This document shows positions 21,962 through 33,709 of a DNA stretch of 64,000 nt, in pieces. The stretch comes from Castanea sativa (taxonomy: Eukaryota; Streptophyta; Magnoliopsida; Fagales; Fagaceae). The DNA lies in contig NC_134013.1 in the NCBI RefSeq assembly GCF_040712315.1, forward strand, positions 87,674,001-87,738,000. Reading direction: 5' to 3'. The notes under the pieces are model-generated. The model was given only the letters and a program-made list of their open reading frames with translations, was not told where the DNA came from and did no database searches. Numbering within the stretch: position 1 is the first letter of the stretch; every line of letters begins with the position of its first letter. The position numbers and the translations under genes were made by a program.

Positions 21962-23833
21962 ATTTTTTCCCTTAAATCAAGCCTTTGTGGGTCTCATGGG
22001 TTGGTGGAGCTCATGGGTTTGATCTGGTGGCAAATGTGGTAGATCAGGGCGATGTCGAGGTGGTTGGAACTATCTTGGCAGAAACTCTTTCTTCTCTCTC
22101 TCTCGTTCTATGAGATTTTTTTAATGGGGTTTTGGGGTTTGTTATGGTCGTGTGGGTCAGATGGTGGGTTTGGAGGCGTGAAGCAGGTGGTGGATTTGGA
22201 TGTTGTTAGTCAGGTGGTGGCTATGTGGTGGGTCATGTAGTGGAGGTTATGGGCTGTGTGGGCTGTGTGGTGGAGGTTATGGGTCGTGTTGTGGTGTGGG
22301 TTGATTTCAACGTGTATGATTTTGGTGGGCAACGGCGTGGTCAGTGGGTGTAGTGGTGTAGGTTTGGTGGTGCGGCAGTAGGGTCTGGGGGTGCTGCGGC
22401 TTGGGCAGGTGGTTGCATGGCTTAGGTCTTATGGGTTGGCGGAGCTCATTTTTTGTCTTTCTTTCTCCCCTTGAATCAAGACTCTGTGAATCTCATAGGT
22501 TGGTGGAGCTCATGGGTTTGATGTGGCAGATCAGGGTGGTGGTTGCGTTGTTGATGGTGGATCGAGGTGGTGCTGTGGTGGTGGATTAGTGGGTAATGAT
22601 GGGAAAGTTTTGGGTGTGTTGTATCTTGGGAAATTTAGACCCCGGTTGATAGACTTAACAAGTTTTAAACCCAACTTGTTAATTATATTTATTATGCATA
22701 AAACTTGTTAAAACAAATAAACATTAATATCATGTCAAAACTAAGTGCAGCGAAAAAATAAATAAGACAGGATATGATGACTTAGGAAAACTAATGAAAC
22801 CAACCAGTTTCACAGTAAAAGGTCTGGGGGGAAACCTTCTCGAAAAGCATTTCAGTATAGTAAAGAGAAGTTTCAGATATAGTACAAAACCTTTTTCCCT
22901 AGACTCTACAATCTCCGTAGATGAAATCACAGCAGAAACCTTCTATTGCTTCAGAACCTCTGAACTCTTTAATATATGAACGCCCCTTTGATGCACGGAT
23001 CCCAATACGTGACTAACTCCTTTGCACGAATCCCAATACGTGACTCACTCACCAACTTGAGAAAGAAGAATGTTAGCTGCAAAGTTCTTCACTTCATCAA
23101 AATGAAGATCAAGAAGCATTTGGTTACAAAACTATAAGGCACAAAGACGCAATAGCTTTTTTTTTAGAGAATAAGGCTTCGGTCACCTTTTTCATATGTT
23201 CTCCTTGTATTCTCTTATGTGACGGCCTCTAAAATAAGCTTTATATATGTCTAGGGTTGTGAGAAAAGAAACCCTATACAAATACAAAAGCCTGGCCTAA
23301 AAATCAAATCTGAAAATTCTGATTCCCGTAACCTTGATAGATACCTCAATAGATAATATCTGTCGAGCCCCATTAAACCTCGATAGATAGCTATCTATCG
23401 AGCAGGTGTCCAGCAGGGGTCGAGCAGGTGTCCAGTTATCTGTCCAGCTTTAGTAAACACCTTTTCTTCACTTGTTTCTTGGTCTAATCTTCATGGCTTT
23501 AATACTAGACTTGAACAACGTGTTCTTTGAAGTATTAAACACATCCTAGATCTACCCAAATACAAGTAAAGTGCATTTTGTCAAAGGATTAGCCAATTAC
23601 ATAAATGAAAATGACATATGTTCTAAACAAGTGAAACACATATGTTCTAACATTGTAAAATTAGAGAGAGACAAAAAAATATTTAATTGTGAAGACATAT
23701 TATTTTAATGTGTTGTATATGAAAATAAAAGTTAGGATGTTGGGTGTATTGTAAAATGGTACTGTATAATTGATAAAGTAAGTTTTTCGGATGATAAAAT
23801 AGGATAGAATGGCATTCTTGGATAGGAATGCTC
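21678..23833. mobile_element. PIF/Harbinger-like non-autonomous element, TSD TAA
   Basis: The ends are inverted repeats: GAGCATTCACATTGGGAATG on the left and the complement of GAGCATTCCTATCC on the right. The 3-bp TAA is present at 21675-21677 and 23834-23836, the target size typical of PIF/Harbinger. The interior has a (CT)n run near 21938-21960 and a G-rich stretch with repeated TGGTGGAG-like words at 22000-22620, perhaps captured. A family L1 LTR interrupts it at 22647-23652. No transposase is encoded. A related element with flank TTA is at 50375-51217. Confidence 0.75.
22647..23652 (-). mobile_element. Solo LTR, family L1, inside the PIF-like element
   Basis: About 1006 bases, inverted, beginning TGATAG and ending GTTCTAACA on the plus strand, the complement of a family L1 LTR. 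CTATCGAG-type words cluster near 23330-23460. No primer site or purine tract adjoins it. The flanks (CCGGT and TTGTA) do not match, so the target duplication is lost or an end is altered. Confidence 0.8.
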
Positions 23834-23877
23834 TAAGAACCCATAATTTATTTCCCCCTAATGTCAAAACCATCATC

Positions 23878-24455
23878 TTCATCATTAAATCCATTTTCAT
23901 CAAACTCATCCAACTCATTAACACGTGGCCCCCTAGCAACCTTCATGACCCAATTTTGGTTATTGGCAAAAAAATCAAAAGCACCGAATCGACTTTTTGG
24001 TGACCTGTGCATTGTTGTTTGTCAAAGAGAAATCTCTTCAAAAAAAAAAAAAAAACTAGTATCGTCATCAAACTCATTGAACTCATTAACACGAGGCCCC
24101 CTAGTAGGAGGCGGTATATCTTGTACCCAGCATATATGCTAGGTGTAGGATATACAAAATCCCCTAGTAGCCTCATGACCCAATTTTGGTTTTTGGCAAA
24201 AAAATCAAAAGCACCGAATTGAGATTTTGGTGACCCGTGCATTGCTGTTTGTCAAAGAGAAATATCTTCAAAAAAAAAAATCTAGTATCTTCATCAAACT
24301 CATCCAACTCATTAACGCGTGGTCCCCTAGCAGCCTTCATGACCCAATTTTCGTTATTGGCAAAAAAAATCGAAAGCACCGAATCGACCTTTTGGTGACC
24401 CGTGCCTTTCTGCTTATCAAAGAGAAATCTCTTCCAAAAAAAAAAAATCTAGTAC
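23878..24455 (+). repeat. Upstream minisatellite, about three units (block B)
   Basis: Tandem copies of the unit seen at 1046-1335, each with CATCAAACTCATCCAACTC, GGCCCCCTAG-like, TGACCCAATTTT, GCACCGAAT and an A-run. The middle unit carries an extra 53-bp insertion at 24108-24160. No coding potential. Confidence 0.85.
24108..24160. mobile_element. 53-bp insertion with 10-bp direct flanks
   Basis: The insertion sits between two copies of CCCCTAGTAG (24098-24107 and 24161-24170); the corresponding site in the block A repeat has this word once. Its interior has GTATATC and GATATAC as inverted arms around GCATATATGC. It looks like a tiny transposon or a transposition remnant. Confidence 0.55.
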
Positions 24456-24742
24456 CTCTAAAAAAAAAAAGTACAATTTTTGCCGCAACTCTTCAAATAG
24501 CTGATTGTGATTAGTAGAAAAAAAATAGTAAATTTATATAAAAGTGACAGATAAACAATTATAATTTACCACATAAGAGATTTGTGGAAAAAATTATGAG
24601 TTTATTTGTGGTGATAGGAACAACTCTAATCTCTTCTCATTTTTAATCATTTTTCATTGGTTGTCTAATATTTCATACACAATGAAGTGGGTCCTACCGT
24701 GGATGGTCTATCCACAAAAGAAGACATGGAAGATGGACTAGA

Positions 24743-24880
24743 CTTTGTTTGGTACATAAACTTGAACACATGTTTTCAATTTTTAAATAATATTACACGT
24801 ATTTTTATACACTTTTTTATTCACATGTATTTATAAAAAAACTAAAAATTGTTATTTAAACACACGTATCAAACGGGCCT
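24743..24880. mobile_element. Short foldback MITE in the intact gene's promoter
   Basis: Duplicate of the element at 1599-1735, with ends close to TTGTTTGGTAC and the complement of GCCCGTTTGAT. It lies about 65 bases upstream of the TGACGTCA motif. Confidence 0.65.
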
Positions 24881-24944
24881 TAATCTTAAAAACATTATTT
24901 TCCACAACAAAATGGAATACAAATCTGTATACGGTCATTGAAGA

Positions 24945-25030
24945 TGACGTCAGGCTCAGCCAACCCATTTTGACTAGCTAGAATAGCAGTCAAGATAAGC
25001 CCATCACACTTTCCTATATATATATAGGTA
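24945..25030 (+). promoter_or_regulatory. Promoter of the intact class I chitinase
   Basis: The palindrome TGACGTCA, a bZIP/TGA-factor type site, is at 24945-24952. A W-box TTGACT lies at 24970-24975, with its inverse AGTCAA at 24988-24993. A TATA run follows at about 25015-25026, roughly 45 bases before the ATG. This layout fits a pathogen- or salicylate-responsive chitinase, but response is inference from motifs. Confidence 0.65.
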
Positions 25031-25066
25031 CATACTCACCATTGTTTTGCACAAATACTCAAAAAA

Positions 25067-26566
25067 ATGAAGCTCTTTTCTTTGCTACTTTTCTTAGCTT
25101 TCTTGCTTGGAACCTCAGCAGAACAATGTGGCAGACAAGCTGGGGGTGCTGCGTGTGCGAACAACTTATGTTGTAGCCAGTTTGGATGGTGTGGCAACAC
25201 AGCTGAGTATTGTGGAGCTGGTTGCCAGAGCCAGTGTTCTTCTCCTACAACTACTACTTCATCTCCTACAGCTAGTGGTGGTGGTGGTGGCGATGTTGGC
25301 AGCCTTATCAGTGCGTCTCTTTTTGATCAAATGCTTAAATATAGGAACGATCCAAGATGTAAAAGTAATGGATTCTACACTTACAATGCTTTCATTGCTG
25401 CTGCTCGATCTTTCAATGGCTTTGGCACAACTGGTGATGTTACTACACGTAAAAGAGAGCTTGCGGCTTTCTTAGCTCAAACCTCTCATGAGACCACAGG
25501 TTAGTTCCAATAAAATATAAAAATAATATCAGTGGTAAACGCATTCGAGTGAAAAATAGGCCATATCAAGTGAAAAATACCTTATTATCACTAACATTAT
25601 TGTACTGTATATCTCCCATATAATAAATAAGTGTATGTTTATTGTTTAGTGTAGCTATTTTTACTTAAAAAAATAGTAAGATTGTATGAAATACAACTAT
25701 ATACATAAAAATAAATGTGACTTCAAAAAATTATACCAGGCCCGTAGTTTTTGTTTGATTGACTTAATTTTAATTGGAAAAGGTGATTATATTTTGTCAC
25801 TTTTGTGTAGGAGGGTGGGCAACTGCACCAGATGGCCCATATGCATGGGGATATTGTTTTGTTATGGAAAATAACAAGCAAACCTATTGTACCTCAAAAT
25901 CTTGGCCATGTGTTTTTGGAAAACAATATTATGGTCGGGGACCTATCCAACTCACTCAGTAAGTTTTTAAAATCATAAATTTGTTAATAAGTTATAGAAG
26001 CAATTTCTTTTTAAAAATATTGATATGATTTATTATAATTAGTGTATAATAAAGTAGTGTCAGTGATGGACTTAAGTGTTATTGATATGATCCAATAACA
26101 ACAAATCATGTTAATGTTGTGGAAAATGTTGTGTCAGATGACTTTTGTAATCAAAGAATTTGACCCTAACTTTGATGGTTCATCAACTTTTATCAGCAAC
26201 TACAACTATGGGCAAGCAGGTAAAGCCATTGGAGCTGATCTCATAAACAATCCAGATCTTGTAGCCACAAACCCCACCATATCGTTTAAGACAGCCATAT
26301 GGTTTTGGATGACACCGCAAGCAAACAAGCCATCTAGCCACGATGTGATCATTGGAAATTGGAGACCCTCTGCTGCTGACACATCAGCTGGTCGAGTTCC
26401 AAGCTATGGTGTAATCACCAACATTATCAATGGTGGCCTTGAATGTGGCCATGGCTCTGATGATAGGGTGGCTAATAGGATTGGGTTTTATAAGAGGTAC
26501 TGTGACACATTGGGAGTAAGCTATGGGAACAACTTAGATTGCTATAATCAAAAGCCCTTTGCCTAA
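25067..26566 (+). CDS. Class I endochitinase (hevein domain + GH19), intact
   Basis: Joined exons 25067-25499, 25811-25958 and 26197-26566, introns GT-AG, 316 residues. Residues 1-18 are a signal peptide ([18 protein letters not shown]). Residues 19-59 are a hevein-type chitin-binding domain with eight cysteines and the FGWCG core. About 60-76 form a Thr/Ser/Gly-rich linker. The rest is the GH19 catalytic domain: HETT with general acid Glu142, second Glu164 22 residues later, HNYNYG after the second splice, and [12 protein letters not shown]. The enzyme hydrolyses beta-1,4 GlcNAc bonds in chitin of fungal walls and arthropod cuticle. It ends at NQKPFA without the short C-terminal vacuolar extension of many class I enzymes, so secretion to the apoplast is likely (inference). 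The start is the only ATG giving a signal peptide, just after the TATA region. Its twin at 1924 has a stop at codon 56. It is the only complete chitinase here. Confidence 0.93.
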
Positions 26567-26674
26567 ATAGCTTTGGTCCAAGGCAAAAATATGTTTAGCC
26601 AACTACAATAAGGAGACAATATAAACAAATAAATTGGTGATTTTGTTTTTCCATAAGAGATCTCTAAGCCTAAA

Positions 26675-26685
26675 AATAAATAAAG
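26675..26685 (+). terminator. Candidate polyadenylation signal, block B
   Basis: Overlapping AATAAA words about 110 bases after the stop codon. Motif and position are the only evidence. Confidence 0.4.
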
Positions 26686-27424
26686 AAGAATTATATAAAT
26701 TTGAGTACTGGTAATTAATATTGTAGCTAGCTTTACCAAACTGTACGTCCGATTTTATATCACTTTCTAAATTCTAAATTATTCATTGCTTTGTTGGCTA
26801 CTTTGGGTACCAATCTGCATGGCTGCCCTAGCAAATGTCTACTTCCAAGTGAAACGAAGTATCACTCAAAAAATCGTTATGCTTGACAAGATATGAGCAA
26901 ATAAGTGATCAAATTAAGGTTATTTTCCAGCAACACCTTTCAAACAATTTTGAACGCTTTTGAATTATGATTATTTTTAACTATCCAAAATACTTCAATT
27001 ATATATCCACGGATGACATTAGCCAAACTCTTCAAAATTTACATGCTCTACTTATATGGACAAACAGTTCTGTCATGCATGTGTAATTGCCAAGTGCCAA
27101 CTCAATATGAAATCGGATCTTTAAGAAGCAATCTTACTTGAACTTACATTTTAAAGCTTTGAGTTCAAAAATTACTCTAATATAATATTTCTACTAGTGG
27201 GTAGTTTTTCACCCATAAAATACAGATACAATGTTTTCGGACTAAATCACTCCTAGTTCAATGATATCCTGGGCGATGCGTAGATATTTCACTTTTTTTT
27301 TTTTTTGAAATAATTTTTATATATATTAAGACTTACATATAATATTCATTTTGTTGTATATTATTTATGTTTGCCCACAATATTGCCCACATTTAATATT
27401 TTCATGTTTTTTTTTTTTTTTTTT
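26686..27424. other. Downstream flank of the intact gene
   Basis: Non-coding, AT-rich, closely matching 3604-4310. After TTTGCCCACAATATTG the block A sequence 4310-4870, including the Helitron-like 5' end, is missing. Confidence 0.6.
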
Positions 27425-27879
27425 TTTTTATATTGTAAATTTTATATTATTAAGTGGATTATAAATATTTAAAATAGTAATTAGTATTTAGAGTGTAGAC
27501 GGTTGAGTGAATTATCTTTATCTCTTTTTTTTTTTTTTTAATTCTATTTCTATGGTACTTTAATTTCAGAAATCAAGTACTGCGTAATTTTTTTTTCTTT
27601 TGTTCATTTTATATTATTAAGTGAATTCTAAATATTAAAGATAGTAATTAGTATTTAGAATGTGGACTATTGAGTGATTTATCTTTTTTTTTTTTTTTTT
27701 TCTTTTTGTATGGTACTTTACTTTCAAGATGATGGAGTGATTTTTTTTTTTTTATATATATATATATATATATATAAATAATTACAATATGCTGTTAACC
27801 CTGCAGCTTAAACCCTTTACCCCCTAGACCCTTAAGCACTTTGTACATGGGGTGGTGCCAATTCAATTACAAGGCCTTT

Positions 27880-27919
<40 letters not shown>

Positions 27920-29040
27920 CTTTTTTTTTTTGTATGGTACTTTACTTTGAAAAAAAAATCAAGTATTGGGCAATTTTTTTTTTTACTTTTTTTTCTTTTG
28001 TAAATTTTATATTATTAACGGAATTATAAATATTTAAGATAGTAATTAGTATTTAGAATGTGGACTGTGGAGTGATTTATTTTCATTTTTTTCTTTTTCT
28101 TTTTGTGTGGTACTTTAATTTCAAAAAATAAGGTACGGGGTAAATTTTTTTTCACTTTTTTTTAAAAAAAATTTAGTGTGGACTGTGGAGGGATTTTTAT
28201 TATTTTTATTTTTATTTTTTGTGTGGTACTTTACTTTCAAGAAATAAAGTACCGGGATTTTTTTTCTTTTGTAAGTTTTATATTATTAAATGGATTATAA
28301 ATATTTAAGATAGTAATTAGTATTTAGAATGTGAACTGTGGAGTGATTTATCTTTATCTTTTTTTTTAATATATATTGACTTTACTTTCAGAAATAAAGT
28401 ACTAGGAATTTTTTTTCTTTTGTAAATTTTATATCATTAAGTGAATTATAAATATTTAAGATAAGTATTAGTATTTAGAGTGTGGGCTTTGGAATGATTT
28501 CTCTTTTTCTTTTTTTTTTCTTTTCTTTTTGTATGGTACTTTACTTTCCTGAAATTAAGTGCTAGGTAAATTTCTTTTGTAAATTTTATATTATTAAGTG
28601 GATTATGAATATTTAAGTTAGTAATTAGTTTTTAGAGTATGGACCGTGGAGTGATTTATATATATACTTTTTTTTTTCTTTTTGTATGGTACTTACTTTC
28701 AAGAAATAAAGTACTGGGTAAACTTTTTTTTTTTTAATTTTATATTATTAAGTGAATTATAAATATTTAAGATAGTTATTAGTATTTAGAATGTGGACTG
28801 TGGAATGATTTATTTTTATCCTTTTTTTTTTCCTTTTTGTATGATACTTTAGTTTGAAGAAATCAAGTACTGGGTATTTTGTTTTTATAATTTTTTTTAA
28901 ATTTTATATTATTGAGTGAATTATAAATATTTAAGATAGTTATTAGTACTTAGATTGTGGACTGTGAAATGATTTATCTCTATTTATTTTTCTTTTTGTA
29001 TAGTACTTTGGTTTCAAGAAGTAAATTACTGGGCAATTGG
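27425..29040 (+). repeat. Tandem array, about 10 units (block B)
   Basis: Same unit as 4735-6545, with GGTACTTTACTTTCAAGAA and TATTTAGAGTGTGGACTGTG words. Unit number and poly-T lengths differ from block A. About 27755-27920 has a (TA)n run, a short unrelated stretch and a T-run of about 40 bases. Confidence 0.85.
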
Positions 29041-29045
29041 TTTTG

Positions 29046-29795
29046 GTAAAAATGCAAAATTGACCCATTAACTTTCACGTACATTTTTTCATTTCAGTCT
29101 TCTAACTTTCAGTTTTGTCAATTCAGTCTTCTATCTTCAATTTTTCTCAATTCAAGGTTTCATTACAACTTAGTTAGTAGCTACCATTAGAACCCTTGAA
29201 ACGTCGCTGTTTTGTAGAAATTTTTTTTAATAAATTCGGAATTAAAAGAAAATAAGAAAAATTTGGGAAAAAAAAATTAAGGTGAACAACATTGTATACT
29301 TCTAAACACGGCAACCTTTAACAACTGCATTAAACTCAATCAATTCAATGCTTTTTAGTTTCTTTTTACATTTTCATGTTGCTTTCAAACCCTAAGCTTC
29401 AAAAGCTCAATAATTTTAAGAAATTGAATTTTGAATCTAATAAGATACTTAAGCAATAAATAAGAAATTAAACCAAAGATTATTGAAGAAGAAATGGCTA
29501 TTATTGGAAAATGAAGCATGCCACTCCATTCTGATAGCCACTCCGGCCAGATTCCGGTGGCCGGAGATGATACAACAGAGAAAACAAAAGCTCTCGGATA
29601 AAGAATAAGTGTGTTTGTGAACCTAAATTTTTGAAATATTTATTTTTAAAAAAGTGAAAGCCATATTGTATTTAAGCTCGAATTCATTGTCAGTAGAGAG
29701 GTAACCAAATCCTTAATTAAATATTGTTTTCAAAACTTTCTTGAGAAAGCAAAAGAAAATATATTTCTTCTAGACAAACAAACAGTCACGTATCG

Positions 29796-29866
<71 letters not shown>

Positions 29867-30270
29867 TTAATTACCTCAGAATCAGAAACGTAAGGAGAAC
29901 TGTAATCAAGATTAGAGTCAGAACCAGAATTGGAATGAGATGGTAATTATTTTTGTTTGAATTTATTTTGTTAAGTGATTGAAGGTTGTTCTTTGTTTTG
30001 TTTTGTTTTGATTCAAGGGAAGGGGATTCCCCTTAATGTTTTTTTATTTTTTTTTTTGTGTGTTCAGATTTTTTTTCTTTTAATTCCGAATTTATATTAA
30101 AAAAATCTACAAAACAGCGTCGTTTCAGGGGTTCTAACAGCAGCCACTAACTGAGTTGTAACAAAGCCCTGAATTGACAAAAATTGAAAGTTAGAGGGTT
30201 GAATTGACAAAACTAAAAATAGAGGACTAAAATGAAAAACGGTGAAAGTTAGAGAGTCAGTTTTGCATTT
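29046..30270. mobile_element. Foldback element with captured interior (block B)
   Basis: Duplicate of 6551-7717. The left arm starts AAAAATGCAAAATTGACCC and the right arm is its complement ending near GTCAGTTTTGCATTTG. The (GA)n run is expanded to about 60 bases (29803-29862). The captured exon-like stretch on the minus strand (29871-29940) is kept with a small insertion. Confidence 0.65.
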
Positions 30271-30295
30271 GTCTTTTTTCACTTTTTTTTTTTTT

Positions 30296-31654
30296 CCAGA
30301 GACCTCATGTGAGAGTGTATGAGGTCCTATCATGTGACACTCTAATGTTTGATTTAGCATTTTTTTACCTTTTTCATTAAGTTTTTTTACTGTTACCCAA
30401 TAGATCATAGTAACTTTTTTTTTTGCTATTTTATAAATTTAGCATTTTTTACCTCTTTTTATTATTTTTTTTACTGTTACCCAATAAATAATAATAACTT
30501 ATTTTTATTATTATATAAATTAGCATTTTTTATCACCTAAGCCCAGTTATTACTTTACATATTATGACCCAAGTCTGACCCTTTTCACGTGTAAATCAAA
30601 GTCAAAACTCTTATCTACTTACAAACTCTCTTTCTCCTCCTCCACATATAGATGATACTTCTAGAAATTCATTTAGTCTTTTTTTTTACCTCTTTCATTA
30701 ATTTCTTTTTACTATTACCCAAAAGTTCACATTAACTTATTTTACTGTTATCTCATTAATTGACTAAGTTTACACCACACATTTCTCTATTCTTCATGGC
30801 TTTTAGCATACTCATCGTTTTAGTAATTTAAAAAAAAAAAAGCAAAAAACAATAGTAATTTAGGACTAATAGTAATAACTAACCAGATAAGGCCCTAAAA
30901 AGAGATAGAGAGACACAAAAGTGTTGTGGATTATTAAATAAAACGCATTGTTTTACTATATATTACCAAAATAAAAGACCTGAGATTGAAAAAACATTTG
31001 AAAGAGAGAGAAAGAGGAATCTAAGGGGTCACCACCTTTGTTATACAGGCCTCCCACTATTATCAAGATGCCAAAACCCTTACAGGTATTTTTTTTTTCT
31101 TTTTAAAATTAGTGGCTTAAATGTCTTCAAAAAAAAAAAAATAGTGGCTTAAATACGATTTACGTTTGGGTAATTTAGTTGGATAGTTTTTGTTTTGGGT
31201 ATATAAGTAGAAAGAATATTTGGTGCATAATATAAAACCATATTCTACCATAGTTTAAGTTTAAATCGTGTATAAGATACATGCATACACACTTGCCCAC
31301 ATCATGTTTTAATGTCACACTATCGATGAGTAGAAGATGGTAAGAGAGTTTAGCATGCTTTCATTTCATTGCATGAAATATGTGAACACAAACAAATTGG
31401 TCAGTTTTCATGGTCCCGTTACTCTTTTACATTTATATTTGGTTTCATGATTTTTTTAAATATTAATCTTACCTTGGGAAGGCTTCAAATATGCAATGAA
31501 ACTACTAAACTAATTTTTAATATCTCAAAATTTATATGTTTCTTTACTCAAATTTAGTTTACCTTTTCTTTATAATATATATAAAACATTCTCCAAAACC
31601 TTCTTATATAAGATATCAAAAAATTGTCCACGCATCGCACAGACAACTTACTAG
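30296..31654 (+). mobile_element. Non-autonomous Helitron-like element (block B)
   Basis: Duplicate of 7735-9112. It starts near AGAGACCTCATGTGAGAG and ends CTAG (31651-31654) before T, with an imperfect hairpin TTGTCCACGC / GCACAGACAA just upstream. No ORF of note. Confidence 0.65.
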
Positions 31655-32118
31655 TTATGTTTAATTAATTAAGTCACCTTTTTTATTATATATATATATT
31701 GTTTAAAAAATAACAAGTCAACTTTTTTCTTTTATATATATATTTTTGTTTAAAAAATAAGTGGTGTTTACCTGCTGAGAAATTGTTGGAAAATGAATAA
31801 TTTGATAGATAAAAGCGTTTTACGTTGGTGCTTTCAACTTTCTGAAGCAGAATGCATGGTGAAAAAAAAAGGTCAAATTTGCTATATGAGTTTTATAATT
31901 AATAGCTGGTGGAAGATCAAATGTTAGAAATTATACGGTGAACCATGAGAAGAAATATAAATTATAATGGCTTAAAGTCACTAATAAATTCGCTTTTTTT
32001 AAAGACAATCTCAGCATCCACATACAAGTTTGCTAAAATGTAATTAATGGATTTGTTTTGGATTGTAAGCTCCAATTATCTCAATTGATGTTAAAATAAC
32101 ATTATTAGCAACGTGATG
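31655..32118. other. Spacer, duplicate of 9113-9579
   Basis: AT-rich, no gene seen. Confidence 0.5.
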
Positions 32119-32865
32119 TGTTATACCATGTTGTATAGGCTAGAGTGAATGCAGAAGGGGAAGTATAGAATAAGAACATCAAGAACAAGAGGGTTACGTG
32201 ATTCAGCCTTGTCAGCTTACATCCATGGAGGAATCTCTTAAGGGTTACATCTTTATTGTATAAGAGTGTAGTACAATAACTTGTGTTACAATGAACCCTA
32301 ACATGAGTATATACAGGCAACTAAACTCTAGACTACTTTTACAAGTAGGACTGGGCTTGGGCCTATTACATTGGGCTAATATGTCTAATATATCTCTAAC
32401 ACCCTCCCTCAAACTCAAGGCGGAAGCTTGATGAAGGCTTAAGGTTAGATAAGTATGAGAAGATCACTTGGAGATGCCTTGAAGAATGCCTTTGAAGAAA
32501 CCACAATGAAGAATGTGCCAATTGACCAATTTCAGAGTTTCAAATGAAGAAACGAACTCCGAAATTGGAATCTATGTGAAAAACTGAGCAAGATAAGCCA
32601 TTTTGAAAATTTTGACTTTTGGTCAAAGGTCAATGCAAAAGGTCAAAGTCAACAAAAGTCAAAGTCAGCTCGTCTAGGGTCAAAGTCAACGGATACATGG
32701 TCTGGGTCATTCTGGGTTTCCAGGTCGGGCCATGGATTAGGTAGTAGAGCCGCTGACGTCATCCTATGACGAGTCGCTGATGTAGACTAGGGCTTGCATG
32801 GCTAATGACGTGGCATATTGACATGGAGTAATGATGTCATCCAGTGGCGTCAGATGACAACAGAT
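32119..32865 (-). mobile_element. Copia 3' LTR and longer internal stub (minus)
   Basis: The 283-base LTR (32119-32401) and adjacent purine tract match 9580-9881. Here about 460 bases of internal sequence remain, with repeated GGTCAAAGTCAA-like words at 32625-32700. It ends by direct fusion to chitinase exon 2 near 32866, so the join removed the 5' half of that gene. Confidence 0.75.
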
Positions 32866-33523
32866 GACCCGATGAGCCACATGCATGGGGATATTGCTTT
32901 GTTAGGGAAGTTAGCAGGCAATCTGGAGATAAATATTATGGTCGAGGACCTATCCAGCTTTCCTAGTAAGTCTTTAAATTAATAAATTTGTCAATTATAA
33001 GTTAGGGGTGCAATTTTTTTTTTTTTAATACAAACTTTCACAAATATGGTTGACATAATTTGTTGTGATTCGTACATAATGAAACTCATGTTAGTGGTGA
33101 AGTTAAATGAAATTGATGGTGTTCATGTCAATATATATCAACAGTTTAAAAATGTGTCAGAAGTATTACTGTTGCACACAAATCAAAGACTTTGATCTCG
33201 ACTTTGATCATTTCATTGACATGTTAGCAACAACAACTACGATCAAGCAGGAAAAGCCATTGGAGTCAATCCCACAAGGAAAGAAACCATCTAGCCACGA
33301 TGTCATCATTGGAAAATGGACACCGTCCCTTGCTGACACTGCAGTTGGTCGAAAATCAGGTTATGGTGTAATCACCAACATTATCAATGGTGGGATCGAA
33401 TGTGGCCATGGTTATAATGATAATGTGTTTGATAGGATTGGTTTCTATAAGAATTACTCTAACATGTTGGGAGTAGACTATGGGAAGAACTTAGATTGCT
33501 ATAATCAAACGCCTTTTGCCTAA
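32866..33523 (+). pseudogene. Hevein-less chitinase, 5'-truncated
   Basis: Only the end of exon 2 (to about 32963) and exon 3 (from about 33227 to the TAA ending 33523) remain. The exon 2 part keeps the Trp codon in PHAWGYCFV that is nonsense in the other hevein-less copies, and the YYGRGPIQL stretch. Exon 3 has a deletion of roughly 100 bases after GKAIGV, joining the frame wrongly to [10 protein letters not shown]. The C-terminal part, [14 protein letters not shown] to NQTPFA, is intact. No exon 1 or promoter exists, so it is dead. Confidence 0.88.
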
Positions 33524-33675
33524 ATAGCTCTGGTCCAGAGCAATAAAATGGTCAGCCAAGTACAATTGGAAGACCATATAAATGTATGATCATGAATTGG
33601 AGATTTTCTTATTCAATGAGAAATCACTTTTGTAAACCTTTCCTCTCAATCATATACACTAGATGTTTTTTTTTT

Positions 33676-33697
33676 GGGGGGGCGGGGGTGTGGGGGG
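33676..33697 (+). other. G-rich tract, unit 1
   Basis: Runs of G of 7, 5 and 6 in 22 bases following a T-run, close to but short of four long G-runs. Related tracts lie at 38063-38083 and 42446-42466. Confidence 0.7.
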
Positions 33698-33709
33698 ATG
33701 CCCCCAAGC

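Noticed and set aside
27841..28029. Phe-rich 62-codon frame
   Set aside because: It is a T-homopolymer inside the tandem array.
33107..33523. 138-codon frame as an intact chitinase gene
   Set aside because: Its first half is intron and out-of-frame exon; only the C-terminal half is chitinase after a frameshifting deletion.
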